Of a stretch of 64,000 nt of DNA, positions 35,728 through 45,009 are shown piece by piece (position 1 is the stretch's first letter; each line of letters begins with the position of its first letter). The stretch is from Buchananella hordeovulneris. Its GTDB lineage: Bacteria > Actinomycetota > Actinomycetes > Actinomycetales > Actinomycetaceae. Made by a program: the position numbers and the translations under genes. The stretch spans positions 124,001 through 188,000 of the forward strand of contig NZ_MQVS01000003.1 of the NCBI RefSeq assembly GCF_001907235.1. Reading direction: 5' to 3'. A model generated the notes under the pieces. It ran no database searches, was not told where the DNA came from, and worked only from the letters and a program-made list of their open reading frames with translations.

Positions 35728-36657
35728 TCACTCGGCTAGGTCAGCCCACAGCGGAGTAGAGATGTAGCGCTCGCCGGTGTCGGTGAGCACCGTGACGATG
35801 GTCTTGCCCTGAGATTCGGGACGCTGCGCTAGCTGCAGGGCGGCCCACACGTTGGCGCCACTGGAGATGCCCCCCAAGATGCCCTCCTGGGCGGCCAACG
35901 CCCGCGCGGTGGCGAAGGCATCGTCGGCGGAGACGTGCAGGATCTCCCCGAAGACCTCGGTGTCGAGAATCTCGGGCACAAAGTTGGCACCAATGCCCTG
36001 GATTTTGTGTGGCCCGGCCTGGCCGGTAGCCAGCAGGGGGGAGTCGGCGGGTTCCACGGCAACGATCTGCACCTCGGGCTTGCGCTCCCGCAGCACCTGC
36101 CCGACCCCCGAGACGGTGCCGCCGGTGCCAATGCCCGCTACGAAGATATCGACCTGGCCGTCGGTGTCTTCCCAGATCTCGACGGCGGTCGTCTCCCGGT
36201 GCGCCCGCAGGTTGGCGGCGTTGGCGAACTGCCGGGCCTTTACGACTCCCGCGTGCTGGGCGGCGTACTGGTCGATGGCCGCTACCGCGCCCCGCATGCC
36301 CTCACTGGGCGGGGTGAGCAACAGTTTGGCGCCGAAGGCACGGGCCAAGGCGCGGCGCTCCTTCGACATCGATTCGGGCATGGCCAGCACCACCTGGTAG
36401 CCGCGGGCCGCGCCGAGCATGGCCAGGGCCACGCCAGTGTTGCCGGAGGTGGCCTCAGCGATCGTGCCCCCTGGCTGCAATTCCCCCGCCTCCTCGGCGG
36501 CCTCGACGATGGCTTTGGCGATGCGGTCTTTGACGGAGAAGGCGGGGTTGCGCGATTCGAGTTTGACATAGACGTCGACGCCCGCCGGGGCGAGCCGGTT
36601 TAGGCGCACCAGCGGGGTGCGGCCGACCAGGTCCGTGATGCTGTGCACGAGAGTCAT
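35728..36657 (-). CDS. cysK: Cysteine synthase A (O-acetylserine sulfhydrylase)
   Basis: 309 residues of PLP fold type II. It forms cysteine from O-acetylserine and sulfide. The PLP lysine is K43 in '[11 protein letters not shown]'. '[12 protein letters not shown]' binds the substrate and cofactor, and '[17 protein letters not shown]' holds the phosphate. '[12 protein letters not shown]' is the conserved C-terminal site. It opens the cysK-cysE unit; yigZ ends 97 bp upstream on the same strand. Confidence 0.95.
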   Translation of the reverse strand: MTLVHSITDLVGRTPLVRLNRLAPAGVDVYVKLESRNPAFSVKDRIAKAIVEAAEEAGELQPGGTIAEATSGNTGVALAMLGAARGYQVVLAMPESMSKERRALARAFGAKLLLTPPSEGMRGAVAAIDQYAAQHAGVVKARQFANAANLRAHRETTAVEIWEDTDGQVDIFVAGIGTGGTVSGVGQVLRERKPEVQIVAVEPADSPLLATGQAGPHKIQGIGANFVPEILDTEVFGEILHVSADDAFATARALAAQEGILGGISSGANVWAALQLAQRPESQGKTIVTVLTDTGERYISTPLWADLAE

Positions 36658-36754
36658 GGGAGGCAGGATCCTTAACAGCCGAAATAGTTAATCAGTGAAT
36701 CAGTCTAGGGGGTGGGCGGGCCGCCTGCCAACCGGTACCCGGTGCGGGCCGAGG

Positions 36755-37414
36755 CTAGCTCCCCAGTGGGCGCCACTGCTCGCCCTGCACTAACAATTCC
36801 ACCGCCCCCGCCGACAGTCGTGAAACCAGTTCCTGGACTTGCGCTAGGGCTGCGGGGGCGAACGCCACCTGCAAAATTGCCTGCTGGGCATAGTCCACCT
36901 GCATTATCTCCACCCCGCGCCCGCGCAGCTCGGATTCAAAACGACCCGCCACCGCGAAGTCCACCGCCAAATTAGCCACCGTCCGCACCTGCCAGTCCAC
37001 CAGCGTCGCGACGGCCAGGGCTGCGCGCACCGCCTCGCTATAGGCGCGCACCAGGCCACCGGTGCCCAACAGCACGCCACCGAAATAGCGGGTGACCACC
37101 GCGGCCACATCTGTCAAACCCGCCCCGCGTAACACCTCCAGCATGGGGGTGCCCGCTGTCCCGGCCGGTTCGCCATCGTCCGAGGAGCGCTCCACGTTTA
37201 GTGCCCCCTCGCCAAAGAGGATGAAGGCACTGCAATGGTGGCGCGCCGTGGGAAACTGGGCCCGCGCCTGCGCAATATGCGCGCGTGCCCCCTCCTCCGA
37301 GTCGGCGTGCGCCAACCGGGCAATGAAACGGGAACGCTTAATCTCGATCTCTGCCTCCCAGCTGCCCCCCGGGGCGGGGGAGCGACGCGGGGGCGGGGTA
37401 AGCTGCCTGTTCAC
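36755..37414 (-). CDS. YigZ family protein (UPF0029/IMPACT type)
   Basis: 219 residues. The N-terminal IMPACT domain shows 'EIEIKRSRFIARLAHADSEE', 'HHCSAFILFG', 'SSDDGEPAGTAGTPMLEVL' and 'AAVVTRYFGGVLLGTGGLVRAYSEAV', all hallmark YigZ sequence. The C-terminal domain (about 140-210) is the small EF-G-like domain of the family. Bacterial members are thought to act near translation or RNA, but no biochemical role is settled. Confidence 0.9.
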   Translation of the reverse strand: MNRQLTPPPRRSPAPGGSWEAEIEIKRSRFIARLAHADSEEGARAHIAQARAQFPTARHHCSAFILFGEGALNVERSSDDGEPAGTAGTPMLEVLRGAGLTDVAAVVTRYFGGVLLGTGGLVRAYSEAVRAALAVATLVDWQVRTVANLAVDFAVAGRFESELRGRGVEIMQVDYAQQAILQVAFAPAALAQVQELVSRLSAGAVELLVQGEQWRPLGS

Positions 37415-37581
37415 CGAGTGATTTTCTCACCCCGCAACGTGGGCGACGCCACGCCGCCCGGGCAGGCATGGGCGAATTGGGCTGTTAAGATTGCCTGGTT
37501 TGCCGCAACGGACACCTAGTCCGGGGCCCCAACCGGGGCTGTGGCGCACAGTCTCAAGAGTTGGAAGGAGCGGCAGGGCTC

Positions 37582-37749
37582 ATGGCAGTTCCCAAGCGCA
37601 AGATGTCCCGCAGCAACACCCGCGCTCGTCGGTCGCAGTGGAAGGCTGAGCTCACCGGGCTCGACAACGTCCGCGTCCAGGGGCGGGAGCTGCGTATTCC
37701 CCGTCGGCTGCACAAGGCGTACAAGCTGGGTCTGATCAGCATCGACTGA
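37582..37749 (+). CDS. rpmF: 50S ribosomal protein bL32
   Basis: 55 residues, '[20 protein letters not shown]', then '[20 protein letters not shown]'. It lacks the CxxC pairs of the zinc-binding form, so this is the C-minus paralogue, which in many actinobacteria replaces the zinc form when zinc is scarce or is the only copy. ATG 37582 is the family start, with GGAAGGAG upstream. Confidence 0.95.
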   Translation: MAVPKRKMSRSNTRARRSQWKAELTGLDNVRVQGRELRIPRRLHKAYKLGLISID

Positions 37750-37766
37750 TCGACGACGCGTAACTA

Positions 37767-37797
37767 TTTGGGCCCCGCCACTGGCGGGGCCCAAATT
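37767..37797 (+). terminator. Terminator after rpmF
   Basis: TTTGGGCCCCGCC pairs with GGCGGGGCCCAAA around a short loop (37767-37795), followed by TT. Confidence 0.8.
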
Positions 37798-37853
37798 GCT
37801 ATGCGGGGCCGGGGCGGGACGCGGGCGCTGCCTGGGTGACCGGGAGGTGTTTT

Positions 37854-37881
37854 TTGCTTGCGGGCCGCCGAACGCTATACT
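37854..37881 (+). promoter_or_regulatory. Promoter of the tRNA-Gly/tRNA-Pro unit
   Basis: TTGCTT (37854-37859), 16 bp, TATACT (37876-37881). The predicted start is about 20 bases before tRNA-Gly. Confidence 0.65.
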
Positions 37882-37906
37882 GCTGCGTTGTCAGGGAAAC
37901 CTGATC

Positions 37907-37977
37907 GCGGGTGTAGCTCAATGGTAGAGCCTCTGCCTTCCAAGCAGATTGCGCGGGTTCGATTCCCGTCACCCGCT
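37907..37977 (+). tRNA. tRNA-Gly (TCC)
   Basis: Acceptor GCGGGTG/CACCCGC, D-arm 'TAGCTCAATGGTAGAGC', anticodon stem-loop CTGC-CTTCCAA-GCAG with anticodon TCC, and T-arm 'GCGGGTTCGATTCCCGT'. Discriminator T at 37977. CCA not encoded. Confidence 0.95.
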
Positions 37978-38005
37978 CTGTGTCGGGCAAGTAGGCCCGT
38001 CGAGA

Positions 38006-38081
38006 CGGGCTGTGGCGCAGGTGGTAGCGCGTCCGCTTTGGGAGCGGAAGGCCGTGGGTTCGAGTCCCGCCAGCCCGACCA
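38006..38081 (+). tRNA. tRNA-Pro (TGG)
   Basis: Acceptor CGGGCTG/CAGCCCG, D-arm 'GGCGCAGGTGGTAGCGC', anticodon stem-loop CCGC-TTTGGGA-GCGG with anticodon TGG, T-arm 'GTGGGTTCGAGTCCCGC', discriminator A and an encoded CCA. It lies 28 bp after tRNA-Gly. Confidence 0.95.
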
Positions 38082-38147
38082 CTGATTCCGATCCAGCTTT
38101 CGGTGACTTTCAACACTTTTTTCAGTTCGGGCGCATAGCATCGCCGC

Positions 38148-39173
38148 ATGACTGAGCCCAATCTGTCTCGCGGACCTCAGGTGGCAGTTGCCGCCACGGC
38201 GACGTCGTTGACCCCCGGCTTGGCGATCGCTGAACTTTTCGAATGGTCCACCCCCGTCACCGTTGTCACCACCAACCCCCTAGCGTTGGGGCTGGCCGTC
38301 GACTACACCCGGCACATGCTGGCCGCGGTCGCGGATGTGGCTTCCCGTTTCGATCCCACTTCCGAGATAAATCGCCTGGCCCCGCACCTCGCCACCGGCG
38401 TGACCCCCAGCGTGCTGTTGGCTCAGCTCATCCGGACCGCGCTGGAAATCGCTGAAAATACTGACGGCGACGTGGATGCGGCCATCGGCCCCACCTTGGC
38501 GCACCTCGGCTACGACGAGGACGTGGCAAGTCTGCTCTCCCCGACCCGTGTGGCCGAGACCCAGGTAGCGGTGGATCCGCAGTTGACCACGCGCGGTTGG
38601 CAGCGTCCGGTTGACGCGCGCCAGTTCCAGACCGAATTTGCGCGGCGGGCGAGCCTGCCCACCTGGCGGAGCCTGCGGTGGCACGACAGGCAGCTATATG
38701 GCCCGGCGGGGCTAGTGCTGGACCTGGGGGTATGCGCCCCGGCCTTCACCGCCGACAAACTCGCCAAGACCATGTCGGCCGAGTTTGGTTGCGGGGTGCT
38801 GGTTGACATCGGGGGAGACCTGGCGACGGCCGGGCCAGCCCCCGCCGACGGGTGGCGGGTGCGCCTGCCGGGGGAGGCCGGCGGACGGGAAGTGACCGTG
38901 CCCGCCGGCATGGCGCTGGCCACCACCGGCACTCACTCGCGCCGCTGGGCGCACGCCGGGCGTATCCTGCACCACATCGTTGATCCCCGCACCCGCCAGC
39001 CAGTGGTGGATCCACCGCGCGCCGTCACGGTGTTGGCCGCCACCTGTGTGCAGGCAAACGCAGCGGCTACCGCCACCGTGGTGCGGCGCGGTGCCACCAA
39101 CGTCTTGGCGGGCCTGAGCGCCCAGATCGTGCACGCCGACTCCTCGGTCACCCTGCACGGCCGTTGGCGGTAA
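38148..39173 (+). CDS. ApbE-like FAD:protein FMN transferase
   Basis: 341 residues of the ApbE fold, which attaches FMN to threonine in flavoproteins. Seen are 'RFDPTSEINRLAP' (usual FxxxSexxxLN region), 'LVDIGGDLATAGPAP', 'ALATTGTHSRRW' and 'LHHIVDPRTRQPV' (the HIIDPxTG motif). In the segment 'LVLDLGVCAPAFTADKLA' the usual LDLGGIAKGYAxD has lost its Gly-Gly and Lys, so FAD binding or catalysis may be altered. There is no signal peptide or lipobox, though many ApbE are exported. It may be a diverged family member. Confidence 0.75.
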   Translation: MTEPNLSRGPQVAVAATATSLTPGLAIAELFEWSTPVTVVTTNPLALGLAVDYTRHMLAAVADVASRFDPTSEINRLAPHLATGVTPSVLLAQLIRTALEIAENTDGDVDAAIGPTLAHLGYDEDVASLLSPTRVAETQVAVDPQLTTRGWQRPVDARQFQTEFARRASLPTWRSLRWHDRQLYGPAGLVLDLGVCAPAFTADKLAKTMSAEFGCGVLVDIGGDLATAGPAPADGWRVRLPGEAGGREVTVPAGMALATTGTHSRRWAHAGRILHHIVDPRTRQPVVDPPRAVTVLAATCVQANAAATATVVRRGATNVLAGLSAQIVHADSSVTLHGRWR

Positions 39174-39298
39174 ATATCACGCGCACGGCCAAAACCACAC
39201 GCGTGAATGTGCCTGAAAGGTGCTACTACGCCTAGACTGGCCCGGATGAAAGCGGGAGCACACCCGCCCGTACCGATCCACTGACTGGAGTCCACCAA

Positions 39299-40726
39299 GT
39301 GAAGAGCGCTGTCGAAAAGCTCGACCCGACCCGCGTCAAGCTGACCGTCGAGGTGACGGCCGAAGAGTTGGAGCCGCACCTGAAGGCGGCCTACGCCGAA
39401 ATTGGGAAGCAGATCTCTGTCCCTGGTTTCCGTAAGGGCAAGGTCCCGGCCCGCATCATTGACCAGCGCGTTGGCCGCGGCTACGTGATGCAGGAGGCTG
39501 TCAACCCGGCCATCGACGAGGCGTTCCGGGCGGCCTTGGAGGAGAACGAGCTGTTCCCGATGTCCCGCCCCGAGGTTGACGTCGTTGCGGTGCCGGGCGT
39601 GGAGGACGCCACCGAGCTGAAGTTCACCGCTGAGCTGGACGTGCGGCCGGAGATCAACATTCCGGATCTGAGCGGCCTGGAGTTGACGGTCGATTCGCTG
39701 GCCGTTGACGCCGAGAGTGTCGAGGAAGAGCTGACCCGCTTGCGGGAGCGCTTTGCTTCCCTCACGGGCGTCGACCGGGAGGCCCAGGCGGGCGACTTCC
39801 TCTCCCTGGACCTGCAGGCCACCATCGACGACAAGGTCATCGACGAGGTCTCTGGCGTGTCGCACGAGATTGGGTCCGGTAACCTGCTGGAGGGCCTCGA
39901 CGAGGCGGTCACCGGTGCAAAGGCGGGCGAGACCGTCAACTTCACCACCAAGCTGGCTGGGGGTGAGCACGCCGGGCAGGAAGCCGACGTCCAGGTCACC
40001 GTCACCGCGGTGAAGGTGCGGGAATTGCCGGAGGTGGACGACGAGTTCGCCCAGCTGGCTTCCGAGTTTGACACCGTGGAAGAGCTGCGCGCGGACCTGG
40101 AGAAGACCGTGCGGGAGCGGGCCGCCGCCGGGCAGGCGATTACGGCGCGCGACAAGCTGGTCGACCACCTGCTGGAGACCGTGACCTTCGATCTGCCCAA
40201 GACGCCGGTGGAGGAAGAGGTCAAGCGGCACCTGGCGGCCGAAGGCAAGGAAGAGGACGACGAGCACGCCGCGGAGGTGCGCGCGGACGTCGAAAAGGCC
40301 CTGCGGGCCCAGCTGTTGCTGGACGTGCTGGCCGAGAAGAACGAGGTGGAGATCACCCAGGGTGAGCTCATCGAGTTCCTGCTGCAGACCGCGCAGCAGT
40401 ACGGTGTGGAGCCCGGCCAGTTCATTTCCGGGGCTGACCGCGCCGGGCAGATTCCGGCTTTCGCGTCCGAGGTGCGCCGCAACAAGGCCATCGCCCTGGC
40501 CCTGCGGAACGTGACCGTTAAGGACAGCGACGGCGAGGTGGTGGACCTGGAGAAGTTCGTTGGGTCCGACGCCGCCGACGCCCAGGCGCAGGTGGAAGCG
40601 CTGGCGGCCCAGGCCGCCGAGCTGGTGGAGTCTGACGAGGCGGCGGCCACCGTCGACGCCGAGATCGAGCGGCTGGCGGCCCAGGCGGCGGCAGACATCG
40701 AGGCGGGCGACGGCGACGAAGCCTGA
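39299..40726 (+). CDS. tig: Trigger factor (ribosome-associated chaperone, PPIase)
   Basis: 475 residues. The N-terminal ribosome-binding domain contains 'ISVPGFRKGKVPARI', the GFRxGKxP signature that docks on uL23. A FKBP-type prolyl isomerase domain covers about 150-235 ('GDFLSLDLQATIDD', 'LLEGLDEAVTGAKAGETV'), and the helical chaperone arms follow. The last 50 residues are an Ala/Glu/Asp-rich tail. GTG 39299 follows TGGAG. It precedes clpP1 in the order usual for actinobacteria (tig-clpP1-clpP2). Confidence 0.95.
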   Translation: MKSAVEKLDPTRVKLTVEVTAEELEPHLKAAYAEIGKQISVPGFRKGKVPARIIDQRVGRGYVMQEAVNPAIDEAFRAALEENELFPMSRPEVDVVAVPGVEDATELKFTAELDVRPEINIPDLSGLELTVDSLAVDAESVEEELTRLRERFASLTGVDREAQAGDFLSLDLQATIDDKVIDEVSGVSHEIGSGNLLEGLDEAVTGAKAGETVNFTTKLAGGEHAGQEADVQVTVTAVKVRELPEVDDEFAQLASEFDTVEELRADLEKTVRERAAAGQAITARDKLVDHLLETVTFDLPKTPVEEEVKRHLAAEGKEEDDEHAAEVRADVEKALRAQLLLDVLAEKNEVEITQGELIEFLLQTAQQYGVEPGQFISGADRAGQIPAFASEVRRNKAIALALRNVTVKDSDGEVVDLEKFVGSDAADAQAQVEALAAQAAELVESDEAAATVDAEIERLAAQAAADIEAGDGDEA

Positions 40727-40737
40727 GGATAGAGTCC

Positions 40738-40777
40738 GGCGGGGCGCATGGCAGTTGCCGTGCGCCCCGCCGCCTTT
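40738..40777 (+). terminator. Rho-independent terminator after tig
   Basis: GGCGGGGCGCA (40738-40748) pairs with TGCGCCCCGCC (40761-40771), followed by GCCTTTT. Confidence 0.8.
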
Positions 40778-40880
40778 TGTACTTGGGTGCGCCTACCGCG
40801 AAAAGGGGTCGAAACGGTCTGTGCGCCGTACCCGGGGGCACTAATGTTCGAGGCAGCAAACATGGGATGAGGAGGAAACC

Positions 40881-41489
40881 GTGGACCTGCCTGTTTCGGA
40901 AGGTCGAGGCAACGGCCTGGCGCTGAACGACCACATTTTCAGTCGGCTGTTGAAGGAACGGATTATCTGGTTAGGTGCGGAGGTGCGAGACGACAACGCC
41001 AACGCCATTTGCGCCCAGATGATGCTGCTGGCTGCGGAAGACCCGAAGCGCGACATTTACCTGTACATCAACTCTCCGGGCGGCTCCGTGACGGCGGGCA
41101 TGGCGATCTACGACACCATGCAGTACGTCGAGCCGGACGTGGTCACGGTGGCCACGGGACTGGCGGCGTCGATGGGGCAGTTCCTGCTGTCGGCGGGCGC
41201 CCCGGGGCGGCGCTACATCACTCCGCACGCGCGGGTGCTCATGCACCAGCCGTCGGGCGGAGCCGGGGGGAGCGCCACCGATATTCGCATCAACGCGGAC
41301 CTGATCATCAAAATGAAGCAGGAACTGGCGGAGATCACGGCAGCCAACACGGGGCACACGGTCGAGCAGATCATCGCCGACTCGGATCGAGACCGCTGGT
41401 TCAGCGCCGCCGAGGCACTGGAGTACGGCTTCGTGGACCACATTGTGCGCTCGGCCCGCGAGATTGACGGCAAGAACGGAGAGAACTGA
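40881..41489 (+). CDS. clpP1: ATP-dependent Clp protease proteolytic subunit 1
   Basis: 202 residues of serine peptidase S14. The catalytic triad is S97 in '[10 protein letters not shown]', H122 in 'VLMHQPSGG' and D171 in '[12 protein letters not shown]'. '[19 protein letters not shown]' is the substrate-groove signature. GTG 40881 follows GAGGAGG. In actinobacteria ClpP1 and ClpP2 form one mixed tetradecamer that works with ClpX or ClpC; clpP2 starts one base after this stop. Confidence 0.95.
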   Translation: MDLPVSEGRGNGLALNDHIFSRLLKERIIWLGAEVRDDNANAICAQMMLLAAEDPKRDIYLYINSPGGSVTAGMAIYDTMQYVEPDVVTVATGLAASMGQFLLSAGAPGRRYITPHARVLMHQPSGGAGGSATDIRINADLIIKMKQELAEITAANTGHTVEQIIADSDRDRWFSAAEALEYGFVDHIVRSAREIDGKNGEN

Positions 41490-41490
41490 T

Positions 41491-42153
41491 ATGGCGAGCA
41501 CTCGTCCCTACTTTGAGGCGGTGGCCCGCCAGCTACCGCAGGCACGCTACGTCGTGCCGCAGTTTGAGGAGCGGACCGCCTACGGGCACAAACGGCAGGA
41601 TCCGTACGCCAAACTGTTTGAGGACCGGATCGTCTTCCTCGGTGTCCAGGTCGATGACACTTCGGCAGACGACGTCATGGCCCAGCTGCTGGTGTTGGAA
41701 TCGATGGACCCCGACGGTCTGATCACGATGTACATCAACTCGCCGGGGGGTTCGTTTACGGCCCTGACCGCGATTTACGACACGATGCAGTACATCAAAC
41801 CGCAGATCCAGACGGTGTGCCTGGGGCAGGCGGCCAGCGCCGCTGCGGTGCTGCTGGCGGCGGGCTCGCCGGGTAAGCGTTTGGCGCTACCGAACGCCCG
41901 AGTGCTCATCCACCAGCCGGCGATGGAAGGCATGCACGGGCAGGCCTCGGACATCGAGATCGTGGCCAACGAGATTGACCGGATGCGGGCCTGGTTGGAG
42001 GACACGCTGGCGGCGCACACCGGGCAGGATCGACACAAGATTCACCAGGATTTGGAGCGCGACAAGATTCTGACCGCGCCCCAGGCCCACGAGTACGGCA
42101 TCGTCGATCAGGTGCTGACTTCGCGCAAGAGCCCGACCCTGGTGCAGAAATAG
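41491..42153 (+). CDS. clpP2: ATP-dependent Clp protease proteolytic subunit 2
   Basis: 220 residues, paralogue of ClpP1. Catalytic S116 in '[16 protein letters not shown]', H141 in '[13 protein letters not shown]' and Asp in '[17 protein letters not shown]'. The extended N-terminus with '[20 protein letters not shown]' is typical of actinobacterial ClpP2, which provides the ATPase-docking face. ATG 41491 lies two bases after the clpP1 stop, so the pair is translationally coupled. Confidence 0.95.
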   Translation: MASTRPYFEAVARQLPQARYVVPQFEERTAYGHKRQDPYAKLFEDRIVFLGVQVDDTSADDVMAQLLVLESMDPDGLITMYINSPGGSFTALTAIYDTMQYIKPQIQTVCLGQAASAAAVLLAAGSPGKRLALPNARVLIHQPAMEGMHGQASDIEIVANEIDRMRAWLEDTLAAHTGQDRHKIHQDLERDKILTAPQAHEYGIVDQVLTSRKSPTLVQK

Positions 42154-42174
42154 TCGAACGCTGACGGCATAATT

Positions 42175-42211
42175 GGTGTGGGTGAGAGCTATCTCTCACC
42201 CACACCCTTTT
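42175..42211 (+). terminator. Rho-independent terminator after clpP2
   Basis: GGTGTGGGTGAGAG (42175-42188) pairs with its complement (42193-42206), followed by CTTTT. Confidence 0.88.
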
Positions 42212-42231
42212 GTCGCCGCGAAGGGAGCCTG

Positions 42232-42957
42232 ATGCCGAGAAGACGGTCCGAGTCCATGCAGAAGCCCCCTTTCCCGCTGGTGCAGGCGCTGCTGGGATTT
42301 TCATTCATCCTGGTGTTGCTGTCGGGGCTGGCGTGGTGGCACCTAGGGCAGGCTGCGGCGGGGGACGTGGAGGCGTGGAAGACGTGGGACTTTCTCGCGG
42401 TTGGAGCCAACTACAGCATGCCCGCCTGGTGGGGGCGGTTCCTGCGACTGGGCGGTGGCTGGTTCTGCTGGAATGCGGCGCTGGGCGCCAAAAGGATGCG
42501 CTGGTGGTGGGGATTGATGACGTTGGTGCTGCTTTTCTCCGCGGTGAGGTCGGTGGAGGTTGACGAAGTATGGATAAATTTCGGGCAGACCTTCTTTGAC
42601 CTGACGGAGGCAGAGTTCTATGCGTTGCGTGACCTGGTGGTGGGCGCGTTGCGGGTGGCGCTGCCGCTGCTGGCTGGGATCGGTATTGTCCTGCGGCGGT
42701 GGCCGCAGCGGCTATTGCTGCCGATCGCGATGGCGATGTTTCTTTACTTCGCTGGATCCCTGGGCTTGACTACGTTGCTGGGCGAGCCAGGAGCGAACCT
42801 ACGGGCATACTCCGCGGACACGATCGTCCTGCTACACGTGAAAGAACTGCTGGATTTTACCGCCGTGACGCTGCTGCTATGGGTGGCAAGGTCCACGGTT
42901 AAGTGGGTTTGGTTGAACCATAACCGCCAGGCGGTAGTGCCAGCGGACGACGAGTGA
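42232..42957 (+). CDS. Membrane protein of unknown function
   Basis: 241 residues with about five to six hydrophobic helices ('LVQALLGFSFILVLLSGLAW', 'GLMTLVLLFSAV', 'VALPLLAGIGIVL', 'LLLPIAMAMFLYFAGSLGL', 'FTAVTLLLWVAR') and a Trp-rich loop 'RMRWWWG'. The N-terminus is basic. I do not recognise the family. ATG 42232 follows GAAGGGAG. It sits just behind the clpP terminator and in front of the toxin block on the same strand, so it may be part of that inserted region. Confidence 0.7.
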   Translation: MPRRRSESMQKPPFPLVQALLGFSFILVLLSGLAWWHLGQAAAGDVEAWKTWDFLAVGANYSMPAWWGRFLRLGGGWFCWNAALGAKRMRWWWGLMTLVLLFSAVRSVEVDEVWINFGQTFFDLTEAEFYALRDLVVGALRVALPLLAGIGIVLRRWPQRLLLPIAMAMFLYFAGSLGLTTLLGEPGANLRAYSADTIVLLHVKELLDFTAVTLLLWVARSTVKWVWLNHNRQAVVPADDE

Positions 42958-43114
42958 GGCGCTTGGCGGCAGCCGCGGGGCGGGCCAGGGGCGCCGAATG
43001 GCGAGTCCTACTTTTGGTCCGCGGATTCGCTTACTATCGGCTTGACCTGTTTAGTAGCTGTTTAGTGACTTGGTGGTTTACGCCGACTGGTAACTCGCCA
43101 TGGAAGGAGCCAGC

Positions 43115-44330
43115 ATGCGCCCCACAGATTGGTCTGCCCTCGGTCTGACGGGTGATCCCACTCCGGGGGATCCGGTGGTCATCCGAGGCGGGGCACAGAA
43201 GATGCGCACCGTCGCCGACATGATTAACCGGTGCGCGGCGAACCTGCGCGCGCTGGAGGTCGGGAGCTCGCAGTCCGAGAGCGTCAAGGCGCTGATGGAA
43301 AGCAAGAAGGTGATTGTCGACGGGGCGCTGGCGGCCGAGGGCCGCTACCGGGCCACCGGCGAGGCGTTAGAGAGCTACGCGTTGGTCCTGGACGGGGTGC
43401 AGTCTGATACCTAGGACGACCTGGTTGCGGCCCGCGCAGAACGCCGAAGCGGACGAGGTGACGCGGCTCGGCAAGCTGCAAAGGGGCTACGAGGAAGACC
43501 TGAACGCCGCCAACGAGCGGGTTGCGGCCCAGGTAACTGTCGTCGAGGAAGCGCGGGCGCGCCGCGATCGGGCGGCGCAGGATGCCATCGACAAGATCCG
43601 GACGGCCGGTGAAGACGGCCTGCGGCACGGTTGGTGGGAGAACTGGGGTTCCAAGGTTGTGGCCCTGGTGACCACGATCGCCGAGTGGGTCTCGATGGTC
43701 GCCCAGGTGGGGCGCCTGTCCAGGAACGCGAGCATGTCGGGGATCGGGCGGTTATTCATGCACACCCTGCTGCGGCCTGGCGCGGTGAAAGCCATCACCC
43801 GGGTTAAGGGTTTTAACTTCCTGACCGGGCGCCTAGGGGAGGAGATCCTCGGCATCGCCTCGAACGCGCTGCACAAGGCTGTGCCGGTGGTGGGCGGCTT
43901 GGGGAAGTTTCGGCGGCCGGACGTCTTTTGGGGCCTGGGGCGGTTTCGCATCGTCGGGGATATCAAGTTTGCCAAGTCGGCGCTGCCCTACAGCGAGGCC
44001 TGCGCCCAGCAGCTGGCCGACCTGACGCAGATCGCCAGTTCACGCGGTCTGTTGGGCGGCGGGCGGGTACACATTTGGCGGCCCAACATGTACAACATCG
44101 ACTTTCCTGTCACCTCCGCGCTCGGTAAACCCATGTACCTGGACTCCCGTTTCGTCTTCCACAGCCTCGAGGAGGTGCTGGGGCGGCGCCTTGGCGGCTG
44201 GCTCAACGCGATTGGCGGCGGGCGGGCAGGTGGCCGGGGAGTATGCCGGGTGACGGGGCGGATGGGACCGGCCCTCGGCGGGACGCGCCGCCGCAGTGAG
44301 CGGAGAGGAGGGCTGGATGTTGCTGGTTAG
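43115..44330 (+). pseudogene. Type VII-type polymorphic toxin, broken by a stop and a frameshift
   Basis: Two frames together make one protein. Frame 1 from ATG 43115 (GGAAGGAG before it) gives an N-terminal helical domain of about 100 residues ('VIRGGAQKMRTVADMINRCAANLRAL'), resembling type VII effector heads, ending at TAG 43412-43414. Just beyond it frame 1 still reads 'DDLVAARA', then homology moves to the frame carrying 'QNAEADEVTRLGKLQRGYEE' and 'DKIRTAGEDGLRHGWWENWG'. The C-terminus has 'RRPDVFW', 'IVGDIKFAK' and 'QQLADLTQ', a PD...DxK...QL pattern like restriction-nuclease-fold toxins. A TTG at 43425 could allow a separate shorter product. It overlaps the next gene by 14 bp. Confidence 0.65.
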
Positions 44331-45009
44331 CCAAGTGTGGACGCGCCGGGAGCTGACCGAGGCGCAGATCGGCCAGGCCTGCGGGGCCGCCCAGGTGAGG
44401 GGAGACCTGCTGGCAGGGTTGATGTTGCTGGTGGATGGCCTCGAGATCGACTGCCGACGGCGGGCGGACCTGCCCGCGACCGTTGCCCGGGAGCTGCTGG
44501 CGGCCGAACAGCGAGTGGAGCCGTACGGCTGGTGCTACGACTTCTCGGCCGAGGCGTTGGACTTTCCCGCCGCCGTCCACCAGGGGCTGGTCAAGTTGGC
44601 GCAGGCGGGTGATGGCGTCGTGGCGGGCGAAAACGTGCTCCAGTGGCCCGAAACCGCCGAGCCGCAGGACTACCTGGCGCTGGCTCAGGCGGCCCGGACC
44701 ACCGAGCCGGGCCTGGTGCTCACCTGGTTGGTCGCGGGCGTCGACCGACCAGAGCTGCGCTCCGACTGGGAGCGTGGACTGCTCGCCGAGCCGCGCTACG
44801 CGCAGCTGCCGGACCGGCCGCAGCCCCAGGTGGTCCAGCTCACCGCCGAGGGGGCCCGCCCCCTGTGGCACGTCGGCCTGGGACTGCCCCTGCCGTTCGT
44901 GGACGTCGACGCGGTGCGGGACCTCTTCGGCCAGACGGCACGCCACCTCCAGCCTGTGCTGGCCACCTGCCAATACGTGCCGGGCATCGCCACGGTGCGG
45001 GGCAAGTGA
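44317..45009 (+). CDS. Hypothetical protein, candidate partner or immunity gene of the toxin
   Basis: 230 residues, not recognised. It begins 'MLLVSQVWTRRELTEAQIGQ', has no signal peptide or clear transmembrane segment, and is rich in Ala, Leu and Trp with 'GWCYDFSAEALDFPAAVHQG' and 'LVLTWLVAGVDRPEL'. ATG 44317 follows a strong AGGAGG and overlaps the toxin stop by 14 nt; its own stop overlaps the next start by 4 nt (GTGA). Tight coupling behind a toxin frame is the usual layout for immunity or chaperone genes. A start at GTG 44296 is possible. Confidence 0.55.
   Translation: MLLVSQVWTRRELTEAQIGQACGAAQVRGDLLAGLMLLVDGLEIDCRRRADLPATVARELLAAEQRVEPYGWCYDFSAEALDFPAAVHQGLVKLAQAGDGVVAGENVLQWPETAEPQDYLALAQAARTTEPGLVLTWLVAGVDRPELRSDWERGLLAEPRYAQLPDRPQPQVVQLTAEGARPLWHVGLGLPLPFVDVDAVRDLFGQTARHLQPVLATCQYVPGIATVRGK

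Noticed and set aside
39174-40267. Reverse-strand open frames opposite tig
   Set aside because: They are shadows of the trigger factor gene, which has its GFRxGK signature on the + strand.
43100-43114. ATG at 43100 as start of the toxin head
   Set aside because: GGAAGGAG at 43102-43109 would lie inside the gene; it is correctly spaced for the ATG at 43115.
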